Assembly (NCBI RefSeq): GCF_025399795.1
Contig: NZ_JAODTZ010000009.1
Coordinates: forward strand, 178,241-242,240
DNA: 64,000 nt
Direction of reading: 5' to 3'
Source of the DNA: Streptomyces rhizosphaerihabitans
GTDB taxonomy: Bacteria > Actinomycetota > Actinomycetes > Streptomycetales > Streptomycetaceae
In this document: in pieces, positions 25,916-34,991 of the stretch
How positions within the stretch are numbered: position 1 is the stretch's first letter
How the letters are laid out: the number at the start of each line of letters is the position of its first letter
The notes under the pieces: model-generated
Seen by the model: only the letters and a program-made list of their open reading frames with translations
Told to the model about the DNA's origin: nothing
The model's database searches: none
Made by a program: the position numbers and the translations under genes

Positions 25916-26464
25916 ATGACAGACCAGGCTCCCAACCCGGAATCAGATATACCGGGCAAGCCGACCTCAGCGTCCCGGACCACACTCAGCCACATCATGA
26001 CCCACAACGACACGAACCTTCTGGGCTCCGTGCACGGTGGAGTGATCATGAAGCTGGTCGACGACGCGGCGGGCGCGGTGGCCGGGCGGCACTCCGGCGG
26101 ACCCGCCGTGACCGCCTCGATGGACGAGATGGCCTTCCTGGAGCCCGTCCGCGTCGGTGACCTGGTCCATGTGAAGGCCCAGGTCAACTGGACCGGACGT
26201 ACCTCGATGGAGGTCGGTGTCCGGGTCCTCGCCGAGCGCTGGAACGAGTCGACGCCGCCCCAGCAGGTCGGCTCGGCCTATCTCGTCTTCGCCGCCGTCG
26301 ACGCCGACGGCAAGCCCCGCAGGGTCCCGCCGGTCATCGCCGAGACCGAGCGCGACGAGCGCCGCTACCAGGAGGCGCAGATCCGCCGCACCCACCGGCT
26401 GGCCCGCCGCCGCGCGATCATGGAACTCCGCGAGAAGCGCGCCGCGGAAGGCCTCGACGACTAA
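25916..26464 (+). CDS. Acyl-CoA thioesterase (hotdog fold, YciA/BFIT type)
   Basis: 182 residues. One hotdog domain with the family core LSHIMTHNDTNLLGSVHGGVIMKLVDDAAG, in which the Asp/His loop forms the active site, and a second part ASMDEMAFLEPVRVGD. A basic C-terminal helix follows. It hydrolyses acyl-CoA; substrate unknown. ATG at 25916 is set by GGTGGAGG 3-9 bases upstream. The last base of its TAA stop is the first base of a MITE-like element, so the 3' untranslated sequence has been replaced. Confidence 0.9.
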   Translation: MTDQAPNPESDIPGKPTSASRTTLSHIMTHNDTNLLGSVHGGVIMKLVDDAAGAVAGRHSGGPAVTASMDEMAFLEPVRVGDLVHVKAQVNWTGRTSMEVGVRVLAERWNESTPPQQVGSAYLVFAAVDADGKPRRVPPVIAETERDERRYQEAQIRRTHRLARRRAIMELREKRAAEGLDD

Positions 26465-26689
26465 GGGCTGTCCCGTAATCCCCGGTGGATCAGCGCGCGG
26501 CGTCAGATGCTGGGGGCCCCTCCCACGCCTTTCGGGCTGTGGGGGAGCATCGCAAGGCGGAGGGTCGTCCTCATACTGGGCGTATTCGGGCGATCCGACA
26601 ACGCGGCGTGGGGGTCCCCCCTGCTCGAAGAGCTTGGGGGAGTGCCGTAGCTGTCGTCGTGCGCCCGCCGGGGATTACGGGACAGCCCT
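26464..26689. mobile_element. MITE-like element with 22-base perfect terminal inverted repeats and TA duplication
   Basis: The ends read AGGGCTGTCCCGTAATC... (26464 onward) and its exact reverse complement up to 26689, each flanked by TA (26462-26463 and 26690-26691). The symmetry extends outward to 25 bases on each side. The 226-base interior has no transposase frame but holds two long GGGGG/CCCCC hairpins of a type common between Streptomyces genes. TA duplication is used by IS630-type and some IS5-type elements, so a relative of one of these could mobilise it. Non-autonomous. Confidence 0.75.
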
Positions 26690-26737
26690 TAGGTGCGGAC
26701 GAGATGACGAGGCCGGTCCCGGCCGGGCCTCCTCGGG

Positions 26738-28333
26738 TCAGGGACAGACGACCTGGTCTCCCGTCACCACCCCGGACTCCCCCTGAGAGGGATCATCCGC
26801 CCGTACCCGCGTGACCTGCTTGAAGTTCGCACCGGCGGTCACCTTCAGCAGCGGTCCCTGCCCGGGGACCACGCGCAGCTCGGAGCCGGGCAGCGCGGCC
26901 GCGAGCGACTTCGCCGAGCGGTCCCAGCGGGGGTCGTACGCGACGACGGTGCGCCGGACCGTGCGGTCCGCGGCCGTCGCGGGCCGGCCCGTCGTCCGGA
27001 AACCGGTGGCGGCGAGCGCGCCGTCGACCCGCTTGCCGAGACCCACGGTGGCCGTCCCGTTCTCGACCTGGACCCGGATCTGCTGCGGGGCCACCGCGAC
27101 CCGGACGGCCCCCGGCCGCGGGGCCCGGGGCGCCGAGAGCGGCTCGTCGTCGCGCAGCGCCTCGAAGAGCTTCCTGGACTTCGGCTCGTCCCATTTCAGG
27201 GTCGAGCCGATGCCCTTGACGACATAGGCCATCTGCCCGATCGGCACGGTCGTGAACTCGGACGAGGACGGGGAGAAGTTCCGCATCGCCCGGCCAAGAT
27301 CCAGCAGCTCGTCCGTGCCGAAGCCCTTGTCGGCCCGTACCGAGCCCAGCACCGCCCGTGTCACGTCACGGAACTTCATCGGGTTCAGCAGTACCCCGGA
27401 CGACGTGGCCTGGCCGACGAGCGCCGCCAGGAAGCGCTGCTGGCGCTTCATCCGGCCGAGGTCGGAGGAGCCGTCGGTGTGCCGGGACCGTACGTACTGA
27501 AGGGCCTGTCCGCCGCCCAGCAGATGCGAGCCGGCCGTCAGGTCGAGGCCGGTGTACCTGTCCTTCAGCGGCTGCGCGATGCAGACACGGACGCCGCCGA
27601 GCACGTCCACCGTCTTCATGAAACTGGTGAAGTCGACCTCCAGATAGTGGTCGATCTTCACGTGGGTCATGTTCTCGACGGTCCGCACGGTCAGGGTCGG
27701 GCCGCCCTCCGCGTACGCCGCGTTCAGTTTGAGGGGGTGGGCGCCGTGCCGTTCGCCGGTGACCGCGTCGGTGTGCGCGGGTGCCTCGGCGTAGGAGTCG
27801 CGCGGCAGGCTGACGATGCTGGCGCGCTCCCGGTCCTCCGAGATGTGCACGATCATGACCGTGTCGGTGCAGTGGCAGGGCGCGCCGCCGAGCCGGTACT
27901 TCCGCCGGTCCGCCTCGGTGATCTTCTCCCGGCCGTCGGTGCCGACCAGCAGCAGGTTCATGCCGTGGCCGGCCTCGGGCCTGTTCTTCATGTCCTTGAA
28001 CGGGTCGACCCGGGCGATGTCCGCGTCCAGGCTGTTCAGCACCGCGTGCCCGATGCCCGCCGAGGCGAGGACCACCACGGAGACGGTGGTCACCGCCCGC
28101 ATGGCCCAGCGCGGCTTCTTGCGCCGCACGGGGCGCACAGGGCGCACGGGGCGGCCGTCGGACCGTCGGCCGGGACGCCGTGCGGGAGGCGGCTGCGGGA
28201 GGCGCTGAGGGCGGACGGGGGAGCGGGGCGGTGTGGGCAAGAGGGACACCTCCGCGAGGCTGGACGGGGGAGGGATGCGTTCCGCGGGGCCGGCCGGAGC
28301 CGCGTTCCGCTCGGCGTGGGGATCCGTGAGCAC
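26738..28333 (-). CDS. LCP family wall-polymer ligase 2 with LytR_C domain
   Basis: 531 residues. A Pro/Arg-rich cytoplasmic part (1-75), transmembrane helix (about 80-100), LCP domain (about 120-370: LLVGTDGRE, CTDTVMIVHI, VSLPRDSYAE, YVRSRHTDGSSDLGRMKRQQ) and a C-terminal LytR_C domain (about 410-500: IRVQVENGTATVGLG). Start is GTG at 28333. It is divergent from the glycosyltransferase at 28417 (83 bases apart), which could make the polymer it transfers. Two extra Cys (APCHCTD) lie next to a substrate-binding loop. Confidence 0.88.
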   Translation of the reverse strand: MLTDPHAERNAAPAGPAERIPPPSSLAEVSLLPTPPRSPVRPQRLPQPPPARRPGRRSDGRPVRPVRPVRRKKPRWAMRAVTTVSVVVLASAGIGHAVLNSLDADIARVDPFKDMKNRPEAGHGMNLLLVGTDGREKITEADRRKYRLGGAPCHCTDTVMIVHISEDRERASIVSLPRDSYAEAPAHTDAVTGERHGAHPLKLNAAYAEGGPTLTVRTVENMTHVKIDHYLEVDFTSFMKTVDVLGGVRVCIAQPLKDRYTGLDLTAGSHLLGGGQALQYVRSRHTDGSSDLGRMKRQQRFLAALVGQATSSGVLLNPMKFRDVTRAVLGSVRADKGFGTDELLDLGRAMRNFSPSSSEFTTVPIGQMAYVVKGIGSTLKWDEPKSRKLFEALRDDEPLSAPRAPRPGAVRVAVAPQQIRVQVENGTATVGLGKRVDGALAATGFRTTGRPATAADRTVRRTVVAYDPRWDRSAKSLAAALPGSELRVVPGQGPLLKVTAGANFKQVTRVRADDPSQGESGVVTGDQVVCP

Positions 28334-28416
28334 GGTAGGCCCATACGATCTGCGGCCCGGTCCTTACGCCGGGCGGCGCGCGACCGTGTCCCCCGTTCGC
28401 GGTAACGTGAGCTCCG

Positions 28417-29448
28417 ATGAGCGAGAAGCCTGACGTGCGGTCCCCCGCCGTTTCTGTGATCATGCCCGTCCTCAACGAGGAGCGGCATCTGCGCGGGGCC
28501 GTCCAAGCGATCCTGGCCCAGCGGTACGACGGCGAGATGGAGGTCGTGATCGCCATCGGTCCCTCCACGGACCGGACGGACGAGATCGCCGCCGAACTCG
28601 TCCGTGAGGACCCGAGGGTCCACACCGTGCCGAACCCGACCGGCCGGACGCCCGCGGCGCTGAACGCCGCGATCAAGGCGTCCCGGCACCCTGTCGTCGT
28701 GCGCGTCGACGGGCACGGCATCCTCTCCCCGAACTACATCGCCAACGCCGTACGGCTCCTGGAGGAGACCGGCGCGCAGAACGTCGGCGGCATCATGCAC
28801 GCCGAGGGCGAGAACGACTGGGAGCACGCCGTCGCCGCCGCCATGACGTCGAAGATCGGCGTGGGCAACGCGGCCTTCCACACCGGTGGTGAGGCGGGCC
28901 CGGCCGAGACCGTGTATCTCGGGGTGTTCCGGCGCGAGGCCCTGGAGCGGCAGGGCGGCTACAACGAGGAGTTCATCCGCGCCCAGGACTGGGAGCTGAA
29001 CTTCCGGATCCGGGAGGCGGGCGGACTCATCTGGTTCTCGCCCGAGCTGAAGGTGTCCTACCGGCCGCGGCCGTCCGTCAAGGCGCTCGCCAAGCAGTAC
29101 AAGGACTACGGCCGCTGGCGGCACGTCGTCGCCCGCTACCACGAGGGCTCCATCAACCTGCGCTACCTCGCCCCGCCGACCGCTGTCTGCGCGATCGTGG
29201 CGGGTGTGGTGGTCGGTGCGGTGCTGACGCCCTGGGGTTTCGTCGTCCCGGCCGGCTATCTCGCGGCGATAGGGATCGGCTCGCTGCCCGCGGGCAAGGG
29301 ACTGCCGGCGAAGGCCCGGCTCCAGATCCCGGTCGCCCTCGCGACGATGCACATGTCGTGGGGCTGGGGCTTCCTCACCAGCCCGAAGGCGCTGGCCAGG
29401 AAGGTCATCGCGTCCCGGCGTCCCGCGGTCCTCAGCGGCTCCGACTGA
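28417..29448 (+). CDS. Family 2 glycosyltransferase, membrane-associated
   Basis: 343 residues. GT-A fold: VSVIMPVLNEERHLRGAVQAIL, ATP/UDP-sugar loop, RVDGHGIL (DxD-like), then RAQDWELNFRIREAGG and FSPELKVSYRPRPS. Two C-terminal hydrophobic helices (about 250-290) tether it to the membrane. The layout resembles ExoA-type succinoglycan transferases. Embedded among five LCP genes, it probably builds a wall or capsule glycan. ATG at 28417 lies 8 bases after TAACGT, so leaderless start is possible. Confidence 0.87.
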   Translation: MSEKPDVRSPAVSVIMPVLNEERHLRGAVQAILAQRYDGEMEVVIAIGPSTDRTDEIAAELVREDPRVHTVPNPTGRTPAALNAAIKASRHPVVVRVDGHGILSPNYIANAVRLLEETGAQNVGGIMHAEGENDWEHAVAAAMTSKIGVGNAAFHTGGEAGPAETVYLGVFRREALERQGGYNEEFIRAQDWELNFRIREAGGLIWFSPELKVSYRPRPSVKALAKQYKDYGRWRHVVARYHEGSINLRYLAPPTAVCAIVAGVVVGAVLTPWGFVVPAGYLAAIGIGSLPAGKGLPAKARLQIPVALATMHMSWGWGFLTSPKALARKVIASRRPAVLSGSD

Positions 29449-29505
29449 GCCCGTCCGGCTGCGGATGAGTCCGCTTCCGGATCCGACTGGGCGCGTTCAT
29501 GCATG

Positions 29506-29541
29506 AGTTGGGCCCCTCTCGACTTCGAGAGGGGCCCAACT
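29506..29541. terminator. Bidirectional terminator
   Basis: A 16-base-pair stem (29506-29521 with 29526-29541), loop ACTT, between the convergent glycosyltransferase and LCP 3 genes. Confidence 0.85.
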
Positions 29542-29559
29542 GCCGTTCGCGGCCCGGCC

Positions 29560-31302
29560 CTACGACCAGGTGTAGTCCGGGTTGACGTGCATGCAGGCGC
29601 TGGTGTCCGAGCCCTTGTCCAGCTTCGCCGACGCGGGCGTCGAGTCGTCGTCCGCGGGTGCCTTGTACGCCGTGCCGTCCCGCCAGTCGGCGCCGACGAC
29701 CAGCGTGACCCCGGAGACGTCCGCCGACTTCTCCACCGCGTGCGTCGATATTCCGAGGGCCTTGGCGACCCGCAGGGCGTCACCCTCCAGATCGGCGCTC
29801 GGATAGCGGATCACCGTGGTCGCCTCGGCGGTCGACGCCGACGGGTCGGCCTTCGACTGGGCGAAGCCCTTGCCGACGAGCAGTGCGGTCACCGCGCTCG
29901 CGCGTCCGGGCACGGGCGCCAGCACGCTGGTGCGTGTGCCGTTCTGCACCTGCACCGCGATCTTGTCGTCCGCCGCGGCCGGATCCGAGGACGTCTTCTC
30001 GGCGGGGGTCTTCTTGTCCTTGCCGTCCAGCGAGATGTCCTCGCGCAGCAGCCGCCAGACCTGGTCCGCGTCCGTCGGCTTGGGAAGCACCCGGTTGCCG
30101 TCGGCGGAGTACACCCACGGCATGGTGGTCATGGTGATGCGCTTGGTCGGGACCTTCTTCAGCTCGTTGCTGAGGTCGTAGAGCTTGGTCACCGTGCCCA
30201 GGCCCTTGTCCACGGTCAGCGCGCTGGTGGCCGTCTCCGCGAGGCTCCGCAGCTTGCCCGGGTTGCTCAGCGTGGCGTTCTCGCGCATCTGGCGCACCAT
30301 CGAGTTCATGTACTGGTGCTGGGCCTTGGTCCGGTAGATGTCGCTGCCGTCCTCGAAGCCGTACCGCGTCCGCAGCCACTGCAGGGCCTGCTTGCCCTTG
30401 ACGGACGTCGTGCCCGCCTCGAGCTTCAGACCGGAGCCGTGACCGGTGGAGGTGTGCGAGTAGATGTTGGCGTCCACGCAGACGGGGACGCCGCCGATCG
30501 CGTCGGCCATCGACACCACGCCCGCGAAGTCGACCATGATGAAGTGGTCGATGTGGATGTCGGTCAGCTTCTCCCAGGTGGCGACCGTGCAGCCGGGGCC
30601 GCCGCGGCCCAGCGAGTCGTTCGTCATCGTGAGCGACGTGCTCGCGGCGTACGTCTTCCCGGTGTTGGGGTCGGTGCAGTTGGGTATCTGGAGCAGTGTG
30701 TCGCGCGGCATGCTCACGACCGACATGTTGCTGCGGTCCGCCGACAGGTGCAGCAGCATCTGGACGTCCGCGCGGGCCGGTGTGTCGAACGTGTCCTTCG
30801 CGCCCCCGAGCTTCTGGTTCTCGGTGGTGTTCCGGGCGTCCGAACCGATCAGGAGAATGTTCAGCGGGGTCTGGCCCGCCGCGTTCGGCTTCGACTCGGC
30901 GGCGCGGTCCTTCGCGTCGCCGATGTTCAGGTCGTCCTTCTTGAGATTGCCGTTCAGGTGCTGGTAGTAGAGATAACCGGCGCCGGCCGTGCCGAGTATC
31001 AGGACCGCCAGGACCATCGCCGACCAGCGCAGTATTCGACGTCTGCGACGGGGGCGGCCCTCGTTTCCGTGCCGCCCTCCGCCGTCGCCCCCGTCGTGCC
31101 GGCCCAGTCCCTGCGGGCTGAGCGGCATGGTGTCGTCGGCCGGGCGAACGCCGTTGCCCTCGCCGTCGGGCCGGGTGCGGTCGTCGTCCGCCGTACGGAC
31201 GGGCTCGCCGCCCTCCTCGTACATGCTGTCGTCCCAGCCCAGTTCGCCGGCCTGCGGGACACGGGGTCGTGCTCCCTCCCCACGCACACTGCTTTGCGCC
31301 AT
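29560..31302 (-). CDS. LCP family wall-polymer ligase 3 with LytR_C domain
   Basis: 580 residues. Acidic cytoplasmic region with a Gly/His stretch (1-85), RRRRR then a helix (about 90-112), LCP domain (about 145-385: LIGSDARN, ADVQMLLHLS, VSMPRDTLLQIP, WLRTRYGFEDGSDIYRTKAQHQYM) and LytR_C (about 445-545: IAVQVQNGTRTSVLAP). The paired Cys (PNCTD, GPGC) may form a disulphide. ATG at 31302. Separated by 121 bases from LCP 4 and likely in one transcript with it. Confidence 0.88.
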   Translation of the reverse strand: MAQSSVRGEGARPRVPQAGELGWDDSMYEEGGEPVRTADDDRTRPDGEGNGVRPADDTMPLSPQGLGRHDGGDGGGRHGNEGRPRRRRRILRWSAMVLAVLILGTAGAGYLYYQHLNGNLKKDDLNIGDAKDRAAESKPNAAGQTPLNILLIGSDARNTTENQKLGGAKDTFDTPARADVQMLLHLSADRSNMSVVSMPRDTLLQIPNCTDPNTGKTYAASTSLTMTNDSLGRGGPGCTVATWEKLTDIHIDHFIMVDFAGVVSMADAIGGVPVCVDANIYSHTSTGHGSGLKLEAGTTSVKGKQALQWLRTRYGFEDGSDIYRTKAQHQYMNSMVRQMRENATLSNPGKLRSLAETATSALTVDKGLGTVTKLYDLSNELKKVPTKRITMTTMPWVYSADGNRVLPKPTDADQVWRLLREDISLDGKDKKTPAEKTSSDPAAADDKIAVQVQNGTRTSVLAPVPGRASAVTALLVGKGFAQSKADPSASTAEATTVIRYPSADLEGDALRVAKALGISTHAVEKSADVSGVTLVVGADWRDGTAYKAPADDDSTPASAKLDKGSDTSACMHVNPDYTWS

Positions 31303-31423
31303 CTCTCAGCCTCTCCCCACCCTGCGCCTGACAAACGGGTCCGTCGTACGCCCTGGCCGGACGCTTCCACGCCCCGGCCGGACGCTTCTCGCGTCCTGTA
31401 GGACGCTCGACGGACCCGTTAGG

Positions 31424-33196
31424 TCACTTCGCGCACACCGTTTTGTCCGCCGTGGACTTCTCCACGTCCGGCGCCTTCGTCGGAGCGCTCAAAGGCACGC
31501 CGGCGCCCTTGAAGTCCTTGCCCAGGGTCAGCACGATCGCGGGCAGCCCCTGCGAGTTCTTCTCGCTCTTGCCGGGCTTCAACGCGGAACCGGACAGCCC
31601 CATCAGATCCGCCAGCTTGCGTGCCTGGTCGGCCTGGTCGGGAGAGTACTCCAGGGTTGTCTTGCTCAGTGTTTCCGGAGCGTTGCCCAACTGGCTGGAC
31701 TTGAGCACGCCCTCAGTGTTCTGCAGCCAGTTAAGAGTTTCCTGTGCCGAGCCCGCCTGGGCGCCGCCGTTGTAGATGTCGACGCGGACGGCGGACGCGG
31801 CGGAACGGGAGCCCTTGAGGCGGGCGGCCACCGCGGCCGCCTCCTTCTTCTCCTTCTGCTTCACGGCGGTGAAGGAGACGTCGTCCTTGATCGCGTCGAA
31901 GACGGCGGGGGCTGTGGTCGGATTGACGATGACCGTCTTGTGGACCACGCCGTCCGCCGGGTTGTCTATCACCGGAACCGTGGTGAAGGTGATGTTCTTC
32001 GTCGGCACCTTCTTCAGCTCCAGGGCCATGTCCTTGAGCGTGCTCACCTTGCCGATGCCGGTGTCCACGGTGAGCGCCTTGGTGGCGGCCTCGGCCAGTG
32101 AGATCAGCTTGGTGGGGCTGGTGAGGGTGTCGCTCGAACTCATCTTGCGCATCAGGGAGCCCAGGAACTGCTGCTGCACCTTGATGCGGTCGAGGTCGCC
32201 CGCGTTGCCGAAGCTGTGCCGGGTGCGGACGAAGGCGAGGGCCTGCTCACCCTCGATGACGTGCTTGCCCGCGGAGAGCTTGAGGTGCGAGTTCTCGTCG
32301 TCGACGTTCTTCGCGAGACAGACCTCGACGCCGCCCACCGCGCTGGTCAGCGTCTTCACCGCGTTGAAGTCGGCCATCATGAAGTGGTCGACCGTGATGC
32401 CGGTGACCGCCTTGACGGTGTCCATCGTGCAGCCCGGGTTGCGGTCGTCCTGGCCGAGGCTCGTGTTGAAGCGGACGTTGTCCGTGCCCTGGATGACCTT
32501 CTCGGTGCCGTCCGCCTGCTTCGTCCTGCACTCGGGGATGTCGACGATGAGGTCGCGCGGAATGCTCAGCGCGGTCGCGTTCGTCCGGTCCTTGGAGACG
32601 TGCAGCAGGATGTTCGTGTCGGCGTGCCCGACGCTGTTCTTGTCGCCGTAGCCCGTGTTGCCCGCACCGGTGCGCTTGTCGGTGCCGATGATGAGGAGGT
32701 TGAAGGCCTCGTCCTTGCTGAAGCCGCTCTTGCCCGAACTGCCGACGTCCGTCGTGCTGACGTTGCCCTCGAGGTGCTTGAGGTAGGCGTAGGCGGCACC
32801 CGAGACGGCCACCAGGACCAGCGCCATCGTGCCGCCGGTCCAGAGCAGTATCTTCTTCGCCTTCGACTTCTTGGGCGGCTTGTTGCGCCCGCGCCGCCGC
32901 CCCGGAAGGGGTTCCGGCGGCTCCGCGCGCCGTCGGCGCGGCCCCGGCACGTCGGTGCCGGGCGCGTCACGTTCCCGTCCCGGCGCGTCACGGTCCCTGC
33001 CCGGTGCCGCGCGATCCCTGGCCGGAGCGCTTCGGGTGCGCGTCGCCGCGGAGGGTGTACCTCTCCGCGGTCGCGGCACTCCCGGCTGCGCTCCGGAAGG
33101 GGTCAGTCGCAGTTCGTATTCACCGGTGTTCGGGTTGAGTACCCACTGGTCTGCGGGGTCGATGTTGTCCGCCCGCCCACGGCCTTGCGCGTCCAC
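31424..33196 (-). CDS. LCP family wall-polymer ligase 4 with LytR_C domain
   Basis: 590 residues. The cytoplasmic region has a run of DRDAPGRERDAPG-type imperfect repeats; a transmembrane helix (about 118-138) follows. The LCP domain (about 165-405) shows LLIIGTDKRTG, HADTNILLHVS, LSIPRDLIVDIPEC and FVRTRHSFGNAGDLDRIKVQQQF. The LytR_C domain is at about 470-570. Start GTG at 33196 opens directly with a segment on Pro/Asn (DPADQWVLNPNTGEYEL) shared by several Streptomyces LCP proteins. Fourth of five. Confidence 0.88.
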   Translation of the reverse strand: MDAQGRGRADNIDPADQWVLNPNTGEYELRLTPSGAQPGVPRPRRGTPSAATRTRSAPARDRAAPGRDRDAPGRERDAPGTDVPGPRRRRAEPPEPLPGRRRGRNKPPKKSKAKKILLWTGGTMALVLVAVSGAAYAYLKHLEGNVSTTDVGSSGKSGFSKDEAFNLLIIGTDKRTGAGNTGYGDKNSVGHADTNILLHVSKDRTNATALSIPRDLIVDIPECRTKQADGTEKVIQGTDNVRFNTSLGQDDRNPGCTMDTVKAVTGITVDHFMMADFNAVKTLTSAVGGVEVCLAKNVDDENSHLKLSAGKHVIEGEQALAFVRTRHSFGNAGDLDRIKVQQQFLGSLMRKMSSSDTLTSPTKLISLAEAATKALTVDTGIGKVSTLKDMALELKKVPTKNITFTTVPVIDNPADGVVHKTVIVNPTTAPAVFDAIKDDVSFTAVKQKEKKEAAAVAARLKGSRSAASAVRVDIYNGGAQAGSAQETLNWLQNTEGVLKSSQLGNAPETLSKTTLEYSPDQADQARKLADLMGLSGSALKPGKSEKNSQGLPAIVLTLGKDFKGAGVPLSAPTKAPDVEKSTADKTVCAK

Positions 33197-33443
33197 GGTT
33201 GTCTGAATCCTCCGTCGGGGCCACGCGGCGCCCTTTCCCCCTCAAAAAGGCGCTCGGGTCTCGGTCAAGCAGTGCGCGACCCCCAGGAAGGACCTCGTGG
33301 TCGGGTGCACCGGATCGCTCACACTATCCGCCAAGTTCGGCGCCGAGCGACGGCCGTGACAAATTCAACGTCCCTACAACCGGGCAATCCGCCCCATTTT
33401 CCGAGACTTCTTAGCTCAGCTGTTCCCCACCTTGGCGCGCGCT

Positions 33444-34718
33444 TTACCCGCAGGCGTCCTGAGCCGCGGTGTTACCCCGGAAAGTCGGTGTCGGATCGGG
33501 TGTCCCGGTGAGACCGGCAACCCCTATTGCCATCGACATTCCGTCGTCGTGCGACTCCTCTTCGTAGTCACGGAAGGAGTTGCCGTACAGACTTACGGAA
33601 TGCGGTGATTGGCCTTGGGCGAGCCTGTGCGGCGGTTCCTTCGCGACCGCCACCGGCCGGTCCGCGCGCAGCCGCGCGAAGAGCCGGGCCGCCTCGGGCT
33701 CCACGAGCTGATCACGGTTGGCGTTGAGTACATAGGACGTCCGGGGGACCGTCAGGAACTGCATGCTTTTCGTGGGGATGTCGCGCATTCCGCGCACCAG
33801 GTCGTACAGGCCGCGCAGACTCGCGAGCCCCGGGTCGGTGGTCAGCGACGAGGTGGCCGCGTCCAGCACCGGATACAACTTCGCCGGGTTGAGCAGGACA
33901 TCGTCGCTGCGCACCTTGTTGACCAACGCGCCGAGGAACTGTTGCTGGCGGTCCATGCGGTCGGTGTCGCTGCCGTTGCCGATGCTCTTGCGGGCGCGGA
34001 CGTAGCCGAGCGCCTGCTCGCCGTTGAGCACGACCTTGCCCGCGGGCAGCCTCAGCTTCGCGGCCTTGTCGTTGATCGGCTTCCTCAGGCACACCTCGAC
34101 GCCGTCCACCGCGTCGACCATGTCCTTGAAGCCGTGGAAGTCCACCACCATGTGATGGTCGACACGGATATTCGTGAGCTTTTCGACGGTACGGATCGTG
34201 CAGGCCGAACCGCCCACCTGGAAGGCGTAGTTGAACATCGCGAACATGGGCTCTGTCCGGGTGCCGTCCGGGCGGCGGCAGCCCGGCACGTCCACCATCA
34301 GGTCGCGGGGCAGCGACATGGCGGTCGCACTGTGCCGGTTCGCCGAGAGGTGCAGCAGGATCGTGGTGTCGGACCGTTCCGTCCCGGAGTCGCGGCCGTA
34401 CTTCTTGTTGCCCGCCCCCGAGCGCGAGTCCGACCCGATCAGCAGGATGTTCTGCGCGTCGCGCACCAGCGCAGTGGGCCGTTCCCTCCCGTACCGGGCG
34501 AGCTCGGCGGCCGCGTCGTTGTCCGCCGTGATGTTCCCGTTCAGCTTCTCGTACGCGGCCCAGCCGACCCCCACGGCGCCGAGGACCACCACGGCCACCC
34601 CGGTCGCCGTGTAGCGCAGCCAGCGCCGCCGCCGGCGTTTGGCCCCGGCTCCGGTGGGCGACGCTCCGAGCCCCGGCCCCTCCGGGCGTCCGGAGGGAGT
34701 GCCTGCGGTGTCGGTCAC
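33444..34718 (-). CDS. LCP family wall-polymer ligase 5
   Basis: 424 residues from the GTG at 34718 (GGTGG 8-12 bases upstream; a GTG at 34739 would add seven residues). A short cytoplasmic part, KRRRRR, transmembrane helix (about 40-60), then the LCP domain: ILLIGSDSRSG, RSDTTILLHLS, MSLPRDLMVDVPGC, YVRARKSIGNGSDTDRMDRQQQF. No LytR_C domain; the C-terminus is a short Asp/Glu/Thr-rich segment. Upstream-most gene of the minus-strand LCP run. Confidence 0.87.
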   Translation of the reverse strand: MTDTAGTPSGRPEGPGLGASPTGAGAKRRRRRWLRYTATGVAVVVLGAVGVGWAAYEKLNGNITADNDAAAELARYGRERPTALVRDAQNILLIGSDSRSGAGNKKYGRDSGTERSDTTILLHLSANRHSATAMSLPRDLMVDVPGCRRPDGTRTEPMFAMFNYAFQVGGSACTIRTVEKLTNIRVDHHMVVDFHGFKDMVDAVDGVEVCLRKPINDKAAKLRLPAGKVVLNGEQALGYVRARKSIGNGSDTDRMDRQQQFLGALVNKVRSDDVLLNPAKLYPVLDAATSSLTTDPGLASLRGLYDLVRGMRDIPTKSMQFLTVPRTSYVLNANRDQLVEPEAARLFARLRADRPVAVAKEPPHRLAQGQSPHSVSLYGNSFRDYEEESHDDGMSMAIGVAGLTGTPDPTPTFRGNTAAQDACG

Positions 34719-34897
34719 GTCGGAACCACCACCCCTCACGGCGTACGAGCGTGTCTGGCTGCTCCTACGACCATGTCCCGATGCGGCAGGTGAGGGGGGC
34801 CGGTGATGGGCCGAACGGGGGACGCGCCCCGCACGGCCGGCGCCCCCTGGAGGGCCTCTGTCAGGGGCGGCGCCCCCCGCTCGCCCGCCGGGGTGAC

Positions 34898-34991
34898 AGC
34901 CACTGGTGAGCCGTCGGGGTCACCCCTACGGCCACTGATGAGCCGTCGGGTCAGCCCTGCAGCCCCTGGCGAGCCGTCGCGGTCACCCGCT
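34898..34991. repeat. Three degenerate 30-33 base units crossing the 3' end of the TIGR03089-like gene
   Basis: Units at 34898-34927, 34928-34960 and 34961-34991 share a core of the form ACTG(G/A)TGAGCCGTCGGGTCA. The third unit and the last 10 bases of the second are coding (C-terminus of the gene at 34951-35721), the rest non-coding. Confidence 0.7.
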
